NCBI GenBank assembly: GCA_028023455.1
Contig: JAQFVV010006197.1
Location: 16,735,254 to 16,799,253, forward strand
Reading direction: 5' to 3'
DNA length: 64,000 nt
From: Epiperipatus broadwayi
Lineage: Eukaryota; Onychophora; Udeonychophora; Euonychophora; Peripatidae
A program made the translations under genes and the position numbers. The notes under the pieces were generated by a model. It ran no database searches, was not told the DNA's origin, and was given only the letters and a program-made list of their open reading frames with translations. Every line of letters starts with the position of its first letter. Positions within the stretch are counted from its first letter, which is position 1. Positions 35,725 to 49,245 of the stretch are shown in pieces.

Positions 35725-36199
35725 CAACCCTTGGGTCATGACACCTTAGGTTATCACAAAAATTGTTGGGAGTTACAAAATTTTTAAGAAACTGTCTTAA
35801 GTTTTGGGTAATGGAAAGTTTTTTTTAAAATAATAATTTTTAAAAATAGATAAAAATCTCATGAAAATGTTTTTGTATTTATCATATTTTTTTATGTAAA
35901 TAGATTTGTTTCAAAAATTTCATATTAGATCATACATATTTAATACTAAAATATTATTTCATTCCAATATCAGCCTTTCAAGCTAATTGAGCACGTGCCT
36001 TTTGAGTGTTAAATAAATGAATACTCTCCTCTTCAATCCAAGATATAGTATTTATGCAGGAATAAAAAGAATCCCTCTTATTCCTACGACTCAATTTCTT
36101 TTATATGAGCAAATCTGAAGAACTGTTAAAGAGAGCGTGAGTAGATTCTCACTTTAAATTACTATTTACGATGTTTTTTGAAAGGCTGATATTGGAATG
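35725..36199. mobile_element. Possible hAT-like MITE with internal 21-bp inverted pair
   Basis: GTGTTCAACCCTTGGGTCATGA at 35727 resembles the widespread hAT terminal text (ttctcAACCtgtGGGTCgcGAcc). An exact inverted pair of 21 bp lies at 35960-35980 (CATTCCAATATCAGCCTTTC A) and 36179-36199, enclosing 198 bp. The matching right end of a hAT element was not found, so the extent is a guess. Confidence 0.35.
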
Positions 36200-38539
36200 A
36201 AGTATAATTGCAAGCACGGCGCTAGATAAAATATTTGCTTATTTACTAAAATATTAGGAAATATAAATTTGTATATTAATAAAAATTATTATCATTTTAT
36301 TATGATTATTTTTACATACTCTTACTCATAATTTAGATAGGGTAAAAACTAAATAATTTTCATTTGAGAAAGGAGATTTCAAGGGCAAAATGGTTACACA
36401 CAACTAGACTGGATAGTTATTAATCTCAGATTTTATAACTACCTTTTTTAAATCTAGTCACAAAGAATGATTTTTTATTCTTAATGATTATTGCTGGTGA
36501 TGCTAGATTTATCACTTAGATATTACTTATGATTTACTTCTAATGCTGATTTTTAGTTCATGCTCATTGATTGTGACAATTTGATGATGATGATGATGAT
36601 ATCCATTATCCCACTCAGTAAATACACTCTCTCTCTTGCTTATTCTTACACTGTATATTTAAAAAACCATTACTTTCATAAACAAAATAGATTATGATTA
36701 TTTTTAATTTGTCAGTCACTTTGATTATAAAAATTATTACAAATTCACAAAAAATATATTTTATTTCATTATTATCTAATATTATTAAATCTATATTTAA
36801 AAGGTAATAAAAAAAGAGAATAATTTATACTTGAAAGTAAAAATAAGATATGAGAATAGAAGAACAGTTCTTTTCATTTTATTCTTGAGCTGTCTTCTGT
36901 AAACTAGAACAGTCAATGGACACTAGGTGGCATAATACTATAATCTGTTATCATGAAGCCTGTTTTTGCCTTATGCGTTCATCAGGAGAATTAGAATTCA
37001 AAGATGAAACTGATACATCTTGCAATTACCTTTTACTCACACTTCTCCAGTTAACTCTAAAATTAAAAAAAATGTAAGGCTCATAACTGATGAAGTATTG
37101 CTGAAAATTAAACATCAACTCCAATTCACAGTTATGATTACTGTATAATATTTATATTAGGCAATTTATGCCTACATGTATAGATAAAGCAATTAATCCA
37201 TTTAAAGAAGTAGCTCATAAATTATAACATCTCTAGGCATATTTATGACCAATGAATATAAATCCATTATCTTTTGAATTTCTATGGTCATTCTAGTATC
37301 ACACAAATATTAATTCATTGATTAAATTAGCTTAACAGAATATCCAAGGTTTTAAATAGCTTTCCACCAATATAATATGCAGCAATTTATTGATCCATCT
37401 CTTCAAGTCAATTTTATAATGTTCATCTAGAGTTCAAATTTTTTTCACAAAAGATAGGACCAAGTGATTCATTAAATCATAACTTCAATTTATTTATAAG
37501 ATTTATTTACTGTTTTAGATACTTTTCACAAATAAAAAATTAAAGATACATGGCTTCACAAATTCATATGAATTTTATACTATTCATTAGAAACTTTAAA
37601 TTGATGTAGCTAAAATAATTCCAAATAAATAGTTTTAATCTTTAGAGAAGAGATGGATAATTATTGTAGTGTTATCACAGCTGCAGCATTTCATAAGCAA
37701 TTTTAAAAATTCATAGATAAATCAAAATATTTAAATTTTGTTCCTTTAAGTTCAACACTGAATGATAAACATTGTTAATAATTTAATTTCTTCATTCAGG
37801 ATGATGTAAAGGAAATATTTGGCCTCAAGAGGCAAATGTCTAGCCATTTTCTACTTAGATATGCCATTGGTGAAAGATAAAACAAAAGATTAATTCCATA
37901 ATTAAATTCAATGTGGTCCTGCAACATACTGTAGTTAAAGAAGACTGAAGTTTTGACAAGTGATTGTATTTATAACTTTCTGCCATGTGATTAGTGATTT
38001 TATACTTTTTTATTCACAATACTTCTTTTTTTTTGGGGGGGGGGGGATTTGTGCAGGAATATTCTGCTCTCATTGCTATGGAAATGGTCAGAAGTAGATG
38101 AGATTTGATAGTTTCAAAAGTTTAAAGTGCAAAAATTTGAGACAAAATACTGTATTACATTAACATAGTTATATAGATCTAACACCAGACCATTTATTTT
38201 ATAGTTTATTGCCATCTGCTAAAACAGCTCCTATCCTTTGGCTTGGAATATTAATATCAGCCTCCATCATATGACTTTCTCATATGTTTACTCTTATGGT
38301 AATAAAGACATTATATTATTATACCACCTAGAGTCCATTAATTATTCAGACTTATAAGAAATGGCTCTGGAATAGAATAAAAAAACTGGTTCTGGAAACA
38401 TATGAGAAATTTATGTAATATTATTGTTGGCATTAGTATTCTTAGCCAAAGAATAGAAAAGAGCCTATATGGCATTAAACTGAATTTTCTAAAATATATA
38501 AAGGTCAAACTGATGTCAAATTTACATAATTATATAAGT
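36200..38539. other. AT-rich DNA; microsatellite and G-tract only
   Basis: GATGATGATGATGATGAT at about 36583 and a G12-13 run at about 38036. At 36955-36988 (minus) there is a hammerhead-like CUGAUGA text that fails on pairing. No gene seen. Confidence 0.45.
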
Positions 38540-38671
38540 AATATTTTAAACAGCATTAAACTATTGCACATGCGCTTTGGATTTTAACTATAAAATGAAT
38601 GAATACAAACACTTCAAACACATGATAAAGTCCAAAGCACATGTGCAACAGTTTAATGCTGTTTAAAATAT
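38540..38671. repeat. Foldback, ~42-bp arms
   Basis: AATATTTTAAACAGCATTAA... (38540-38581) and its reverse complement (38631-38671), with one inserted base and two mismatches; the loop is 49 nt. MITE-sized, no target duplication identified. Confidence 0.85.
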
Positions 38672-40139
38672 TACAGTTTGTAAAAAATATCGCGCTTTAT
38701 AAAATAATTGACTTATTTATATAACTATATAAGTATATTAGCTGCCCTCAAAACCTTAAGAGTTTTTTAATTTAAGGCAGTTAGTTTAAATACCATATTA
38801 GCATAAAGATTGCTGCTCCTGGTCATCACTAATAAAGACAAATGCTGGAAATTAGTTTAGGGATGGAGATATTATGGCACTATATTATCTAATTCATTAT
38901 TTACACAAGTTTGAAGTAGATTATTTTAAAGCAGGATGAAAAACTCTTGGAAGCATATGTGTAAGCATATAAGAAAGTCATGTAATATTATTGAAAATTA
39001 TAATTTTTCAAATTAAATACATTTATATCATACTGTTCATAATGAAAAAAATGTGTAGACTTCTCTTGTATGAATTGTAATATATGTTAAGTGTAATGGG
39101 ATGCAGCAATAGAACAGCGTTAAGCCATCATATTTTTATTTTGCAGCAGCTTCTCCCAGTGCACTTAACATATATTATATTATTTATATAAATAAATGCT
39201 GATCTTAAGCTACTAATAGGATCTAAACTTGGAAAACAATGAAATGATGTTTACATAGGAGATTAATTGTAAATAATCAATAAACTGTATCTGACAAAAA
39301 CTATTTTTTTATCACTTGTGGGTTGTGATATTTTATCAAAGTTATGCAATGTTTTCATTACAAGAAATGGTTTTTTTTTTCATTGTTATTTCTTTCTATA
39401 TTCTTTTCTATTTTATTATTTTAAGTTTCTTATATTAATATAAGTCCTGTTCATAATGAGTTTTTATGTCATTGATTATTTTTTTGAACTAACTATGATA
39501 ATTATTAATAAACTCATGCCTAATGAAAATTGTCATGAATAAGTATAATATTTTTTTATTTATAGATTATGCTTTTCATCATATACTGAAATTAACTTTT
39601 TATAACAATATTCACAAAAAGTTTCATTCTTTTTTCTTTATTTTTATCTTCTATGATATCTTGCTTTTTTTTTTGTATCAACCATAGGAAGTAACAGTAT
39701 ATAATGAGGTTAGTGACAACTGATCAAACTGAATGAAGGGAAGTGATTATAAATTACTTTAGTACAATATGTGGAAAATCAAAAAAATAGTATGGTAAAA
39801 CAGGATTATGAATCAAGAAAACTTTAATGTGATTAAAAAAAAGTACCATATGCACATTGCTGTCTTAGTAGTTATTAAAATAAGGTTGTCCAAAGTTTCG
39901 TTTATTTTTGATTCAATAAATTATTTTATGGGAAGCTGTTGTTTTTTGTTGTTGTTCACATGATTAAAAACTAGGTAGGTAATATTTGATAAGTTTCATT
40001 AACAGTTAATTAAAGTAGGTAATATTTTATTATACCAAAATAAAAAAAGGAGTGTTTAAGAGTTTATTCAAAAAGCCCCACCCAATAAATATATATAAAA
40101 TAATAATAAAGAACTGTGTGGTAACTTAATAAAATGTTC
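38672..40139. other. AT-rich DNA with a small foldback
   Basis: TAATATATGTTAAGTG (39078-39093) is repeated inverted as CACTTAACATATATTA (39162-39177), exact 16-bp termini enclosing 68 bp: a candidate tiny MITE. Otherwise nothing seen. Confidence 0.5.
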
Positions 40140-40890
40140 AAAAAGAAAATCCAAAAAGATGTCGATAATTAAAAATCAAAACAAATCTTTCCCGCCACCC
40201 CACCCCACCTCCCCCTGCTTAAAAAAAAGTGTTCTTTAAAAACGAACTGTTTGTCTTTTTTAAAATTAAAGGCCCAAAAATGAAGGAAGAACTTTTCGCT
40301 ATCATATAATAATATAGCTTTCTGTAGCATAAAGATTTGAAACAAAAAAAAATAAAAAAGCCTCGTAATAAATTAACAAAAAAAAAAAGACAATTCAAAA
40401 TAAAACAACCCCTCTCCCCTCCACCCTCTAAAAAAAACCAAGTGTTGGTTGGTTCAAAAGTACCGAATTGTTGAAGTTTTTCACACACAGCCTCCACCAT
40501 ATAAAAACAACAAAGTGTTTGTTACTGTATTTTTGTGTAAACAAACCAACAGAGCGTTAATCGATAATTTCAAACCAAACCAACACCCCTAACACCATTT
40601 AAAAGCAAAGTGTTTGTTTCTTTAAAAAACGAACTAAAAAATAATGATAAAACCCGGTGAAAAAAAACTTTGGATTAGCGTAATATTATGTAAAGAAACT
40701 GACGGACAGTTAGTCGATAATTTAAAAACAAACCAACACCCCTAGACCATCTAAAAACAAAGTATTTGTTTAAAAAAACGAAAAAAAAACTTTGGTGGTT
40801 TACCATAATATTATGTAAATTAAAAACCGGTTGAAAAAAAAATCTTTTACCGTAATCTTATGTAAACAAACAGACGGCCCATGAATCGGT
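40140..40890. repeat. Degenerate tandem repeat, period about 153 bp, strand-skewed
   Basis: Recurring words in order: GTCGATAATT (40159, 40560, 40713), CAACACCCCTA / CAACCCCTCTCCCC, AAAGTGTTTGTTTCT and AAAAACGAAC. The last two full units are 153 bp apart; earlier units are more diverged. The plus strand is rich in A and C, poor in G. The minus-strand frame at 40219-40500 is an artefact of the homopolymers. Confidence 0.65.
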
Positions 40891-43870
40891 ATATTGATGT
40901 GCATTGGGTGAAAAAGAGCACCATCAAACAGTAGGGTTCAGTATTCATACTATTACCATTTATTATTCACTAAAGGCCAAAAAAATGATAATTTTCATCA
41001 TTTATAAAAAATATTAAAGGATTGCCATTAGATATTAATAATTTTTCAAAAAATTACATTTCTATATGATGTTATGGGCATCCATTTAATATTACTATAA
41101 TTACAAGTTTTTAGTTGTATTGAAAAGTTTTAAACTATAAACAGAATTTGATAAAACTTGCATTCTATATATTTAATTTTGTAAGTAGTGATTAGAATGT
41201 CAATGAAATTGAACAGAGAAGAGTTATCAGTCAATGTGGATATCAATAATTTTTAGACAACCAAAATTCCAACTAAACATGTTATGGAGTTCTTGGGAAG
41301 GGAATTGGATTGATGGAAAACTTCAGTTTCAATAGCAATGTCAATCCTCAAACTGAAATACTATACTAAAATGCGTAAACTAACAATATGTTTTTTTAAT
41401 AATCAAAGTAACTAAAAACAAATTGAAAAATATTTTCAATGACAAAAATATAACAATTGCTGATCTGGGAAATGACAATTTGTAATTCTAATTTTACCAT
41501 TGATTCACACTGAAGAATAAGAAGGAAAAAATATTATATTTTAATAATGCAATATATTATTTGTATTTGTAAACCATTTTTAGCTAGAATAAATAATTAT
41601 GTCACCCTATATGCTTGATCTTTCAACATTTGATATGATTTGAAATTTACAGCTGATATTTTTATTAGAAGAATGGGAGGGAGTGGTCTGTAATTGCAAT
41701 TATAATAGTGAAGAAAAATATATTACATAAAAATATATAATTACATCTACAAATAGAACATTGTTATATTTAATTATGAGTTATACATATATATTATTAA
41801 AAATCAAATTTTCCTGAATATGTATTATACTAAAATGGAATTTGTTACAATATATCCAATTCTCTAATATAGTTTTGTTTTTTAAATACCCAGGAAACTT
41901 TTCTTTGTGGTTAATTAATTCCAAAAGTTTATCATTAGTATTTGCAAAAATAAATTCCTTTTTTAAGAATTTAGAAATATTAATTTAATCATATTTTTTT
42001 TCCCCACTGATGATTTTTAATTAAGTAGACATTAGTTACTTTTTATATATCAATTTGTTCTGACCACATATCTCAGTAGTCATTTGAGACTATCCTTTTA
42101 GATTATAAATTAATATTTTCTTAATTAAAAGCTGCAAGTTATGTACTTGTTATTAACATAATGTGAATATCCAGATTATCAATGACCCTTTTGGAATATA
42201 GAAATGGAAAAAAATCCATATTGACTTTATGACATTTTTTCATGAATGTCTAGACACAATAAAATAATATCAAATACTCAGGAGAAAATTTTGAAATCTT
42301 CAACAAATTATATCTATTTTTTCATATTTTTTATAGATCAGGCTTAAAATAAAAAGTGGTACATCTCTTTGCCAACATATAACTTTTTTTTCCACTAATA
42401 TATTTAATTTTTTATTAGTTCATAATGTGTTTGTGCTGAGTTATTTTTTATAAGAAGTCAGAAAATAATTGGCAGGAAATAATGTCTTGTTAAAAAGATG
42501 ATCTCTAAGTATTTTGGATAAAAAACTGATAATAACAAAGCAATTTTTTAACATATATAGTCAAGCCCATACAAAATGACAGGTAAGTTTTTGAAGCAAT
42601 TAACTTACCTATTAAATTAGGGGAAGGTAAATTATAAAACTTCTTTTATTCTCTTGATAATATTTTGAATTATTCATATAAAAATTATTGTAATGAGAAT
42701 GATCACTAGTTTTATTAGTATTGCTATTGTATTTATGTAAATTTTGTGTTATTATTATTTATATTGATATTGTAAAATATTTGTAACAAATTTTTCAGAA
42801 TTTTTTCCATTTAAACTGTTTGCATGGATAATTGCATTAATCACAGCATTACTATTACTTTAGTATTGTCTAATTACCACACTGCTTATGTTTGTTAAAA
42901 ATACTATTTTTAACCCTAGATAATGCACACCCTTATTCTGAGCTTTTAAATCATTAAATTTCCAAGTGTAATTAATTTGACAACATTGATGCTACTGGAT
43001 TGTACAAATTATTTTTGATATTCCAATAATGCAACTTCCATTTGCTCCATATTTTTATTTTTAGATAAATTGGATGATTTGTTTTTATTGAGTATTACTA
43101 TCTTTATCGGCTTCCATATGCTCATATATGAATTAATTATATTTTAATTAAATGACAATATCCCATATGACTACTCTTAATAATCAAGGTATTTAACTAA
43201 TAATTCTGATCCATTATGATAGAAAATTGAAATAATTATGTAAATTATTGCATGATACTTAAAAAGTATTTGATGAAGTCTTTGTGTTTTTTAATGAGAG
43301 ACGAGATTCTAAAACCATATTTATGTTTTTACTCATTTGATATATTTTCTGGATTTGTATCCAGATTTTTTACATTATATACTTTTATTTAATCATTTCT
43401 AGTTTATAAATATGCTAGACATTTATACATTAGCAACTTTCTTCATACATGTTATAGTAGTTTAATAGACATTTATATGCATATATAACTTTTTTTAAAA
43501 CTTTATAATAAATTACTAATGTTTATTGGATATCTGTGGAAAATATTTTAAATATCAGAATCATTTTTATTAAGTTTTTGCAACATTCTTGTGTGTGTGT
43601 ATTTTAATCATACTCTTCCAAAATATGCAATATATTGTAATTAATGGAAAATTGATGTTATTTCATCACATATATGCATATGTAATATATTCACTAAAAG
43701 ATAATCAAGTATTTACGAGAAAAAAGATAGATCATTTAAATAGGTTATTGTTAGACATTTAAATATTATCTCTGACATAAGATATTAGAATATAATGGTG
43801 ATTTAATTTGTGTAAATGATTAGTGCTAAAAGTAAAACTAATTTAATTATTTATAAAAAACTGTATATAT
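40891..43870. other. AT-rich DNA, presumed intron or intergenic
   Basis: No ORF or repeat structure is supported. If the exon at 43881 belongs to a gene on the plus strand, at least part of this stretch is its last intron. Confidence 0.4.
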
Positions 43871-43880
43871 CTTCTTTTAG

Positions 43881-44028
43881 CGGAAGTGAGCGTTTTGAAG
43901 TATTAACTGCTGCACGATTAGATAAAATTATGAAAGATGCATTAGCTTTAGAAGCGAGTTTAATTCAGCAGAAAGAGAAATTACATGAAAAGCTACTGGT
44001 GTTGACCAAAACTTTACAGTCAAAATAA
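43881..44028 (+). CDS. Probable terminal exon of a host coiled-coil protein
   Basis: A T-rich tract ending CTTCTTTTAG (to 43880) is a good splice acceptor. The exon then reads, in the one open frame, GSERFEVLTAARLDKIMKDA followed by LALEASLIQQ and a KEKLHEKLLVLTKTLQSK end before TAA at 44026-44028. It is strongly helical and charged with a heptad pattern, unlike the Phe/Ile/Tyr/Lys junk frames around it, and codon composition is less AT-biased. An AATAAA signal lies at 44075-44080, followed by T-rich DNA. No upstream exon was recognised. The protein family is not recognised; it could be a cytoskeletal or centrosomal coiled-coil protein, but that is a guess. The ATG at 43816 is in the intron and is not the start. 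Confidence 0.6.
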
Positions 44029-45095
44029 TTTTATATTTTAAATATTAATATATTGTAATTAATCTGATTATTTTAATAAATATTTTTATTATATGCTTAA
44101 ATCAAATCTGTTTTCTGCCTTCATATTCTACTGTCTCTTTAATTAAATATATGTTACTTTTATCCATTCATTTTTATTTTATTTATTTTGAGAATATGTA
44201 CTCATACAATCAAATTTTATCATAATATTTCAACAATTTTCAAAATAAAACTACAGCTCTTTTATGTAAAACAGAACTATCCCAATTGTGATTCCTTGAT
44301 CACATGTAGATCAAAGTGTGATTTTGTATGGCCTGCCTATGGATTTATATTTGATATGAGAAAAAATAATTTAAATCGAATACATATTAAATATTTTAAT
44401 TCTATCACTGACCAACAACCCTTAACGGTGGTAATTTTATTTGACGTTTTCAAATATTAGATGCATTAGCAAAAACTTAATACATATTTCATAATAAATC
44501 TACAGCAATTCTGAAAACTTTCTGCTATTTTCGTATTTTATTTTTGCAATTCCATGTCCCAACAAAAGCTCGGTTAACAAATATTTTGAATAAAACATGA
44601 ACTTGTTTTTGAGAAAACTAAAATTTATGTCATGCTAAAAAATAAACTAAAAGAATTGAAATTAAAACTAGCACATGTTTAATTATTTGTTAGTATTTTA
44701 TGGTTATTCAATGCTAATGTGATTTACATACCATTTCTCTATGAAACAGTCATCTAACTGGAAAATGTTAATCCATAAAATAAAATATTGTTGTTTAAAA
44801 AATATATAACAAATAAAAAAAAGTGAATATAATTTAAAATGTTATTGCATAATATAAACTAATAAAAACAGAAACAATCCAATAGATAACATAAATTTAT
44901 AACATGTTAAAAAGTAATTGTACACTACCAAGTAATGCTTTAATGTATTGTGTAATAAAAATGGAGGTAATGCACACACAAAAAAAAATAAGGTTGGAAA
45001 AATGTAAAAAAATATATATTTATTCATTCATTGTTGGTTTGTAATTGTTTGATTTGCAAAAATACATTTAAAAGTTTTTAAATTGTTCTTAATAA
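44029..45095. other. 3' UTR of the exon and AT-rich spacer with a LINE 3' tail
   Basis: 44029-44100 is a plausible 3' UTR. Around 45040-45080 the text TTTGCAAAAATACATTTAAA matches the end of the next LINE (TTTGCAAAAATAAATTTAAA, about 47080), suggesting the 3' tail of an earlier LINE copy directly upstream of the truncated one. The frame at 44188-44460 shows no domain. Confidence 0.45.
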
Positions 45096-47100
45096 GAAGG
45101 GCTGATTAAAGACAAGATTCAACAAAAGATTTTGGATAATATTTCTTCTACTCAATATGCAAAGAAAGGTTCATCCACAATGCATGCAATTTGCCTTTTC
45201 AAAATTTTAACAGAATACATTAGAATTAAGAGAAAATCAAAGCCAATAGCTGTACAACTAGATATTATAGCAGCATTTGATTCATTAAGAATTGAAATAT
45301 TAATGAAAACACTACAACAATATGGAGTTCCTTCTGTCTATTTTACAATGATAGAGAATCTTCTATTTAATAGAGAAATGTTCATTACACTCAATGGTAG
45401 AATTGCACCTGGCTTTAAACCATCAATTTCTATTCCTCAGGGCTCATCCTTGAGTGCACTTTTATCCATTGCTTATATTAACCCCCTTCTCTTAGAAATG
45501 GAAACAAAAACTTCCTGGAGTTTTTATTTTTTTCCTAAACAAAGTAAACATCTTGCATATATGGATGATGTTGTTGTAATGCTGCCATCAGCTAAACACC
45601 TACCAGAACTTAAAAAAATCCTTAAAAAGTTTTCATCGGAATATAAATTAAATTTTAATCTAGAGAAATCTGCAGTTGGAAACTTCATTCGGGAGAAAAT
45701 GTTCCTGCATGTTTCTCATCAAAACCTCAACCTTTTTAGGTATACCACTGTATACACCTTTCACCAAACAAAATGAGGAAAATGTTACAAGACAAACTGA
45801 TTATATCAACAAAAAAAAACAATAGATTCTCTAAAAAGCATTTACTTATCTTTATATGATAAAGTTCTCTTACTAAATTCTCTTGTTTTCAGCAGAATTA
45901 ATTATTATTTACCGATTTTAAACCCTACTAAAAAATTCACTTCGCAAATTAACTCATTGTGCTCTGGCCTCCTTTGGAAAAAAAAAAAGTGGTCTGTATC
46001 AGTATGCGTAAAATGCAAAATCCAAAAATACTTAATGTCCTAGGTTTACATTAAATTAATACATTACTAATTAAAAATATACTTAGTTTATTCTACTACA
46101 TCAAGATTGAATTTAGTTACCAAAACATTACTGACACAATCATTCCCACGGATAAGCCTCCCCCGAATATTAAAAAAAAATTGGCTACAACTTTTCATCT
46201 CACTTATTGATAAACAAATGGATTTAAATGAAATTTTTTTTAATAATAAACACACATATTGGGACATGTTTAAAATGATAAATCCTCAGCTGATATGCCC
46301 TCCTAGTTCTCTTGAAGTGATTAATAACAATCTTTTTAATAAAATGAGAAAATTGTATTTAATGCCTAAATATCTTATCATTAAAATAAATCTATCTTCA
46401 CTTCCTACCAATGATTTCCTTGTTTTAAATAGAGGATTTAAAAGGATTGATTCTTTATGTATTTTGTGTAAAAAAAAATAGTGAAACACTTGATCATATT
46501 CTTGTTTCTAGCTCGGGACTAAGAGAAGCAAAATACATAATTCAAAATTATTTCAATAATCACAATCCAGAACTCTTTGATATGATTCATAATATTAAAA
46601 TGGGTAATTTCTGCAATATCAGAATATGCATATTTATTAACCATGTAATATGGTTACTTAGATGTCATATAGTTATAATCAATTCTCCATTGGACTTACA
46701 ATTTTTTTTAAAAAATACATTTAATTCTCTTCGAAAAAAAAGATAAGTTTCTTGCACCCAAAGAAATCTATCTATCCACATGGACTGGATCACAACATTA
46801 TGGTTCTTAGTACAAGAAATTCATCAAAACACTCAGGAAGTTATTATTAAAAATGTAAATCAATTTATACTAGATTTTTTTGTTGTCTAAAGAAATTCAT
46901 TTGTAACACTTTATATAAAATAAAAATATTTTTAAAAAAAAAGTTTTAAAATTGTTTGTTTTTAAAACAATGACTGATTGTTGATCATATCTATATAATG
47001 ACTTGAATGTACAGACTAGAATTTATAATGTAATTATGAAATTTGTGTACAGATATTGTTCATTTGTAATTATTAATTTGCAAAAATAAATTTAAAATGC
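45096..47100 (+). pseudogene. 5'-truncated LINE (non-LTR retrotransposon) with RT and C-terminal zinc finger
   Basis: The open frame from 45096 to 45776 starts inside the RT: KILDNISSTQYAKKGSSTMH, then motif A VQLDIIAAFDSLRIE, motif B ISIPQGSSLSALLSIAYINP, motif C KHLAYMDDVVVM (YMDD at about residues 143-146 from the TTG at 45132) and LNFNLEKSAVG. After frameshifts, 46107-46481 gives the thumb region, ending in CILCKKK; one frame on, 46447-46746 gives SETLDHILVSSSG. Together they resemble the CxxC...H zinc-finger end of LINE ORF2 (the last Cys is lost). The 3' tail runs to about 47100. The endonuclease and RT N-terminus are missing. Clade not assigned. Confidence 0.88.
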
Positions 47101-48185
47101 ATTAATATTAAAAATTGATTTCTTTGAAAACAAACTTTTTTTTTTGTTTATTTTGTTTTGCATAATTTTTGATTAACTTATCTTTATAACATGCTTAGAA
47201 TGTTTATCTTGCATCCACTATTTGTATCATATTTTATTATTAGTGTTGTTTCATTTGTATCACTGCTGTTCACCAAATTATTAAATACACATTGAGGCTT
47301 GCCTCTATATTATCTTTAGTAATTTACCACTACTTAACAAATTTTATTACTATTTATCACCAAAGAATCTTTTTTGGCAAGAAAATAAAAATTCAAGATG
47401 AAAAGCAAATATATCAACTCAGATGTATTTAAAATATGAATCATATATTTAGATATAATTATAATAAAATGGTTCATTTCTATGTTCTCATAGATATTTG
47501 AATATTTTGTAGTTCTGAAGAAGAGTGCTGGTCAAAATGTTATCTTTGTATTATGTAAATTGGGGGTGGGGTCACAAGCTATTACTAATTACAATCAATT
47601 TCATGAAATATTGACATCTGCATGCAAAAAAAATTAAAGAAAAGAAGAGATAGGAAAAATAGACAGGCACTCTAAATGAAAGGTTATTTTTAAAAAATGA
47701 AAAAAAGGAAAATAAAATACATAATACAGTATATGGTTATAAGAATAAAATAATTTAAATGAAATATTCTTGACCAATTATTAAACATTGTGTCTAATAT
47801 AAACATAAAATCTTTTTTGCTCAATATTTTAAATCAGGGTTGTTCAACCTTAAGCAATATGAGGGCCACATAAAAAAAGATTTACCTGATGGCTGCATCA
47901 TTTTTTTCTTATATTCAGCAATAATAGTACTTTTTGATTTTCCAATATACAACTCAATTTTTTTACTGTGTACTTTAATATATCATTTTACATTATATTC
48001 TTTAGGCATTGACAAATTTTACGAATTGACAAATTATCTAAAATTTAAATAATTCTACTCTATATAATACCTCCTTCTATGTTTATTTTTTGTAACTTTT
48101 ACTTTCTCTTAATTACCATATTTAATTTTTAATTTATAATAGTTCCAACACAATTGAAATAAAACAACTATATAAAAATAATAAA
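47101..48185. other. AT-rich DNA with a possible hAT-like end
   Basis: GTTGTTCAACCTTAAGCAAT followed by GAGGGCCACAT (about 47838-47872) resembles the terminal text of hAT elements (TTCAACC...GGGCCACA). No partner end was identified. The frame at 47840-48052 is a shadow of this text. Confidence 0.35.
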
Positions 48186-48189
48186 TATT

Positions 48190-49245
48190 TTTTTTATTGA
48201 CCCGGTTTTCTGCCTATATTAGGGCCTTTTCAAAATACGCTTTTCTAACATAATCACATGTAATGTGATGTACTGTAGCTTCTTCTTAAACGAAGTCAAG
48301 AATCTCTCAGCAATTATACCAAGAAAAACTTGTTAGTTACTTAATTTTACATTCCTCAGTCTAAGTTTTCCCATATTCTGCTCCATCCTTTTTCCACAAC
48401 ATAATGTTTGTCAACTCTACAGCCTTTATATCTAAATCCCCCTTATCTTTTTCCAAACCATAATCTACTTTCTGTATAATCACTTTTTTCATATTTATAT
48501 TTCCATAACTTCATTATATGTGCCCTTTCTGTTTACAAGCATTTACATTCAATTAACAAATGCCTAATATTTTTTATTCCTTCCTTACATAATTTACAGA
48601 CTAAATGACCCATATTTTTCCATTTACATGTATATTCTCTTGTTGCTAAAGATCCTGTTCGAGCCTTAAACAATAAACTACTTTCCTTACTATTATCATA
48701 AATTAACTCACACCTAATATTCTGTTTATTTCTATATATATTTAAACTCTTTTTACTCTCCATACTAGTTCTCCATCTCTCTAACTCCCTATTCTTTATT
48801 AATAAATATATTCTTTTATCTCATTCCTTACCACTATAACACTCAACAATCCTCCTAACACAATCATCCCATCTTTTGTACAAATATACAGATATAAATT
48901 CTTTATCCAAATCTTTTGCATACCGTATTACCTTTCTCACCCATCCTGTTGCCTGCCCTTTATTCATAACCCAATTAAATACTATTTTAGCTATTCTTTT
49001 ATTATCCATAAACTGCAATCTACCAAACATTTTCATTTTACTATTTGCATCTCTCATATGAAAACTTGACCATCCCATTTCTCCTTGAATTGCCTCTCTT
49101 GCTGTCCATACATCTGCATCCAATGCATATCTTCCTACTTCCCTTTGAACTTTTTCTAAGTAATTTAATACCCCATTACTAACATATAATGCATATAATA
49201 TGACCCTTATATTTATCAATATGCCCTCTAACATTCATTTTACAT
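48190..49245 (-). pseudogene. Second LINE remnant, ORF2 C-terminal part
   Basis: Minus-strand frame 48821-49234 reads RYALDADVWTAREAIQGEMG then WSSFHMRDANSKMKMFGRLQ, a conserved post-RT region of many arthropod and other invertebrate LINEs. 48533-48763 reads LLFKARTGSLATREY and CKLCKEGIKNIRHLLIECKCL, the CxxC..H..C zinc knuckle. A stop or frame break lies between them. The 3' part (48190-48530) is broken and ends in a text shared with 54780-54870. The RT itself is gone: the 5' side is cut by the array inserted at 49257. A different family from the LINE at 45 kb. Confidence 0.85.

Noticed and set aside
36955-36988. CUGAUGA followed by a GC-rich hairpin-like text on the minus strand (possible hammerhead)
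   Set aside because: GAAA reads AAAA and no stem I partner follows the would-be cleavage site; at best a decayed relic.
37085-37130. ACTGATGAAG...CTGAAAAT on the plus strand
   Set aside because: No stem III and no stem I return strand; CUGAUGA is expected by chance in AT-rich DNA of this length.
40219-40500. 93-residue minus-strand frame
   Set aside because: Produced by homopolymer runs in a tandem repeat.
44188-44460. 90-residue plus-strand frame downstream of the host exon
   Set aside because: Falls after the likely polyadenylation signal and shows no recognisable domain; unlikely coding.
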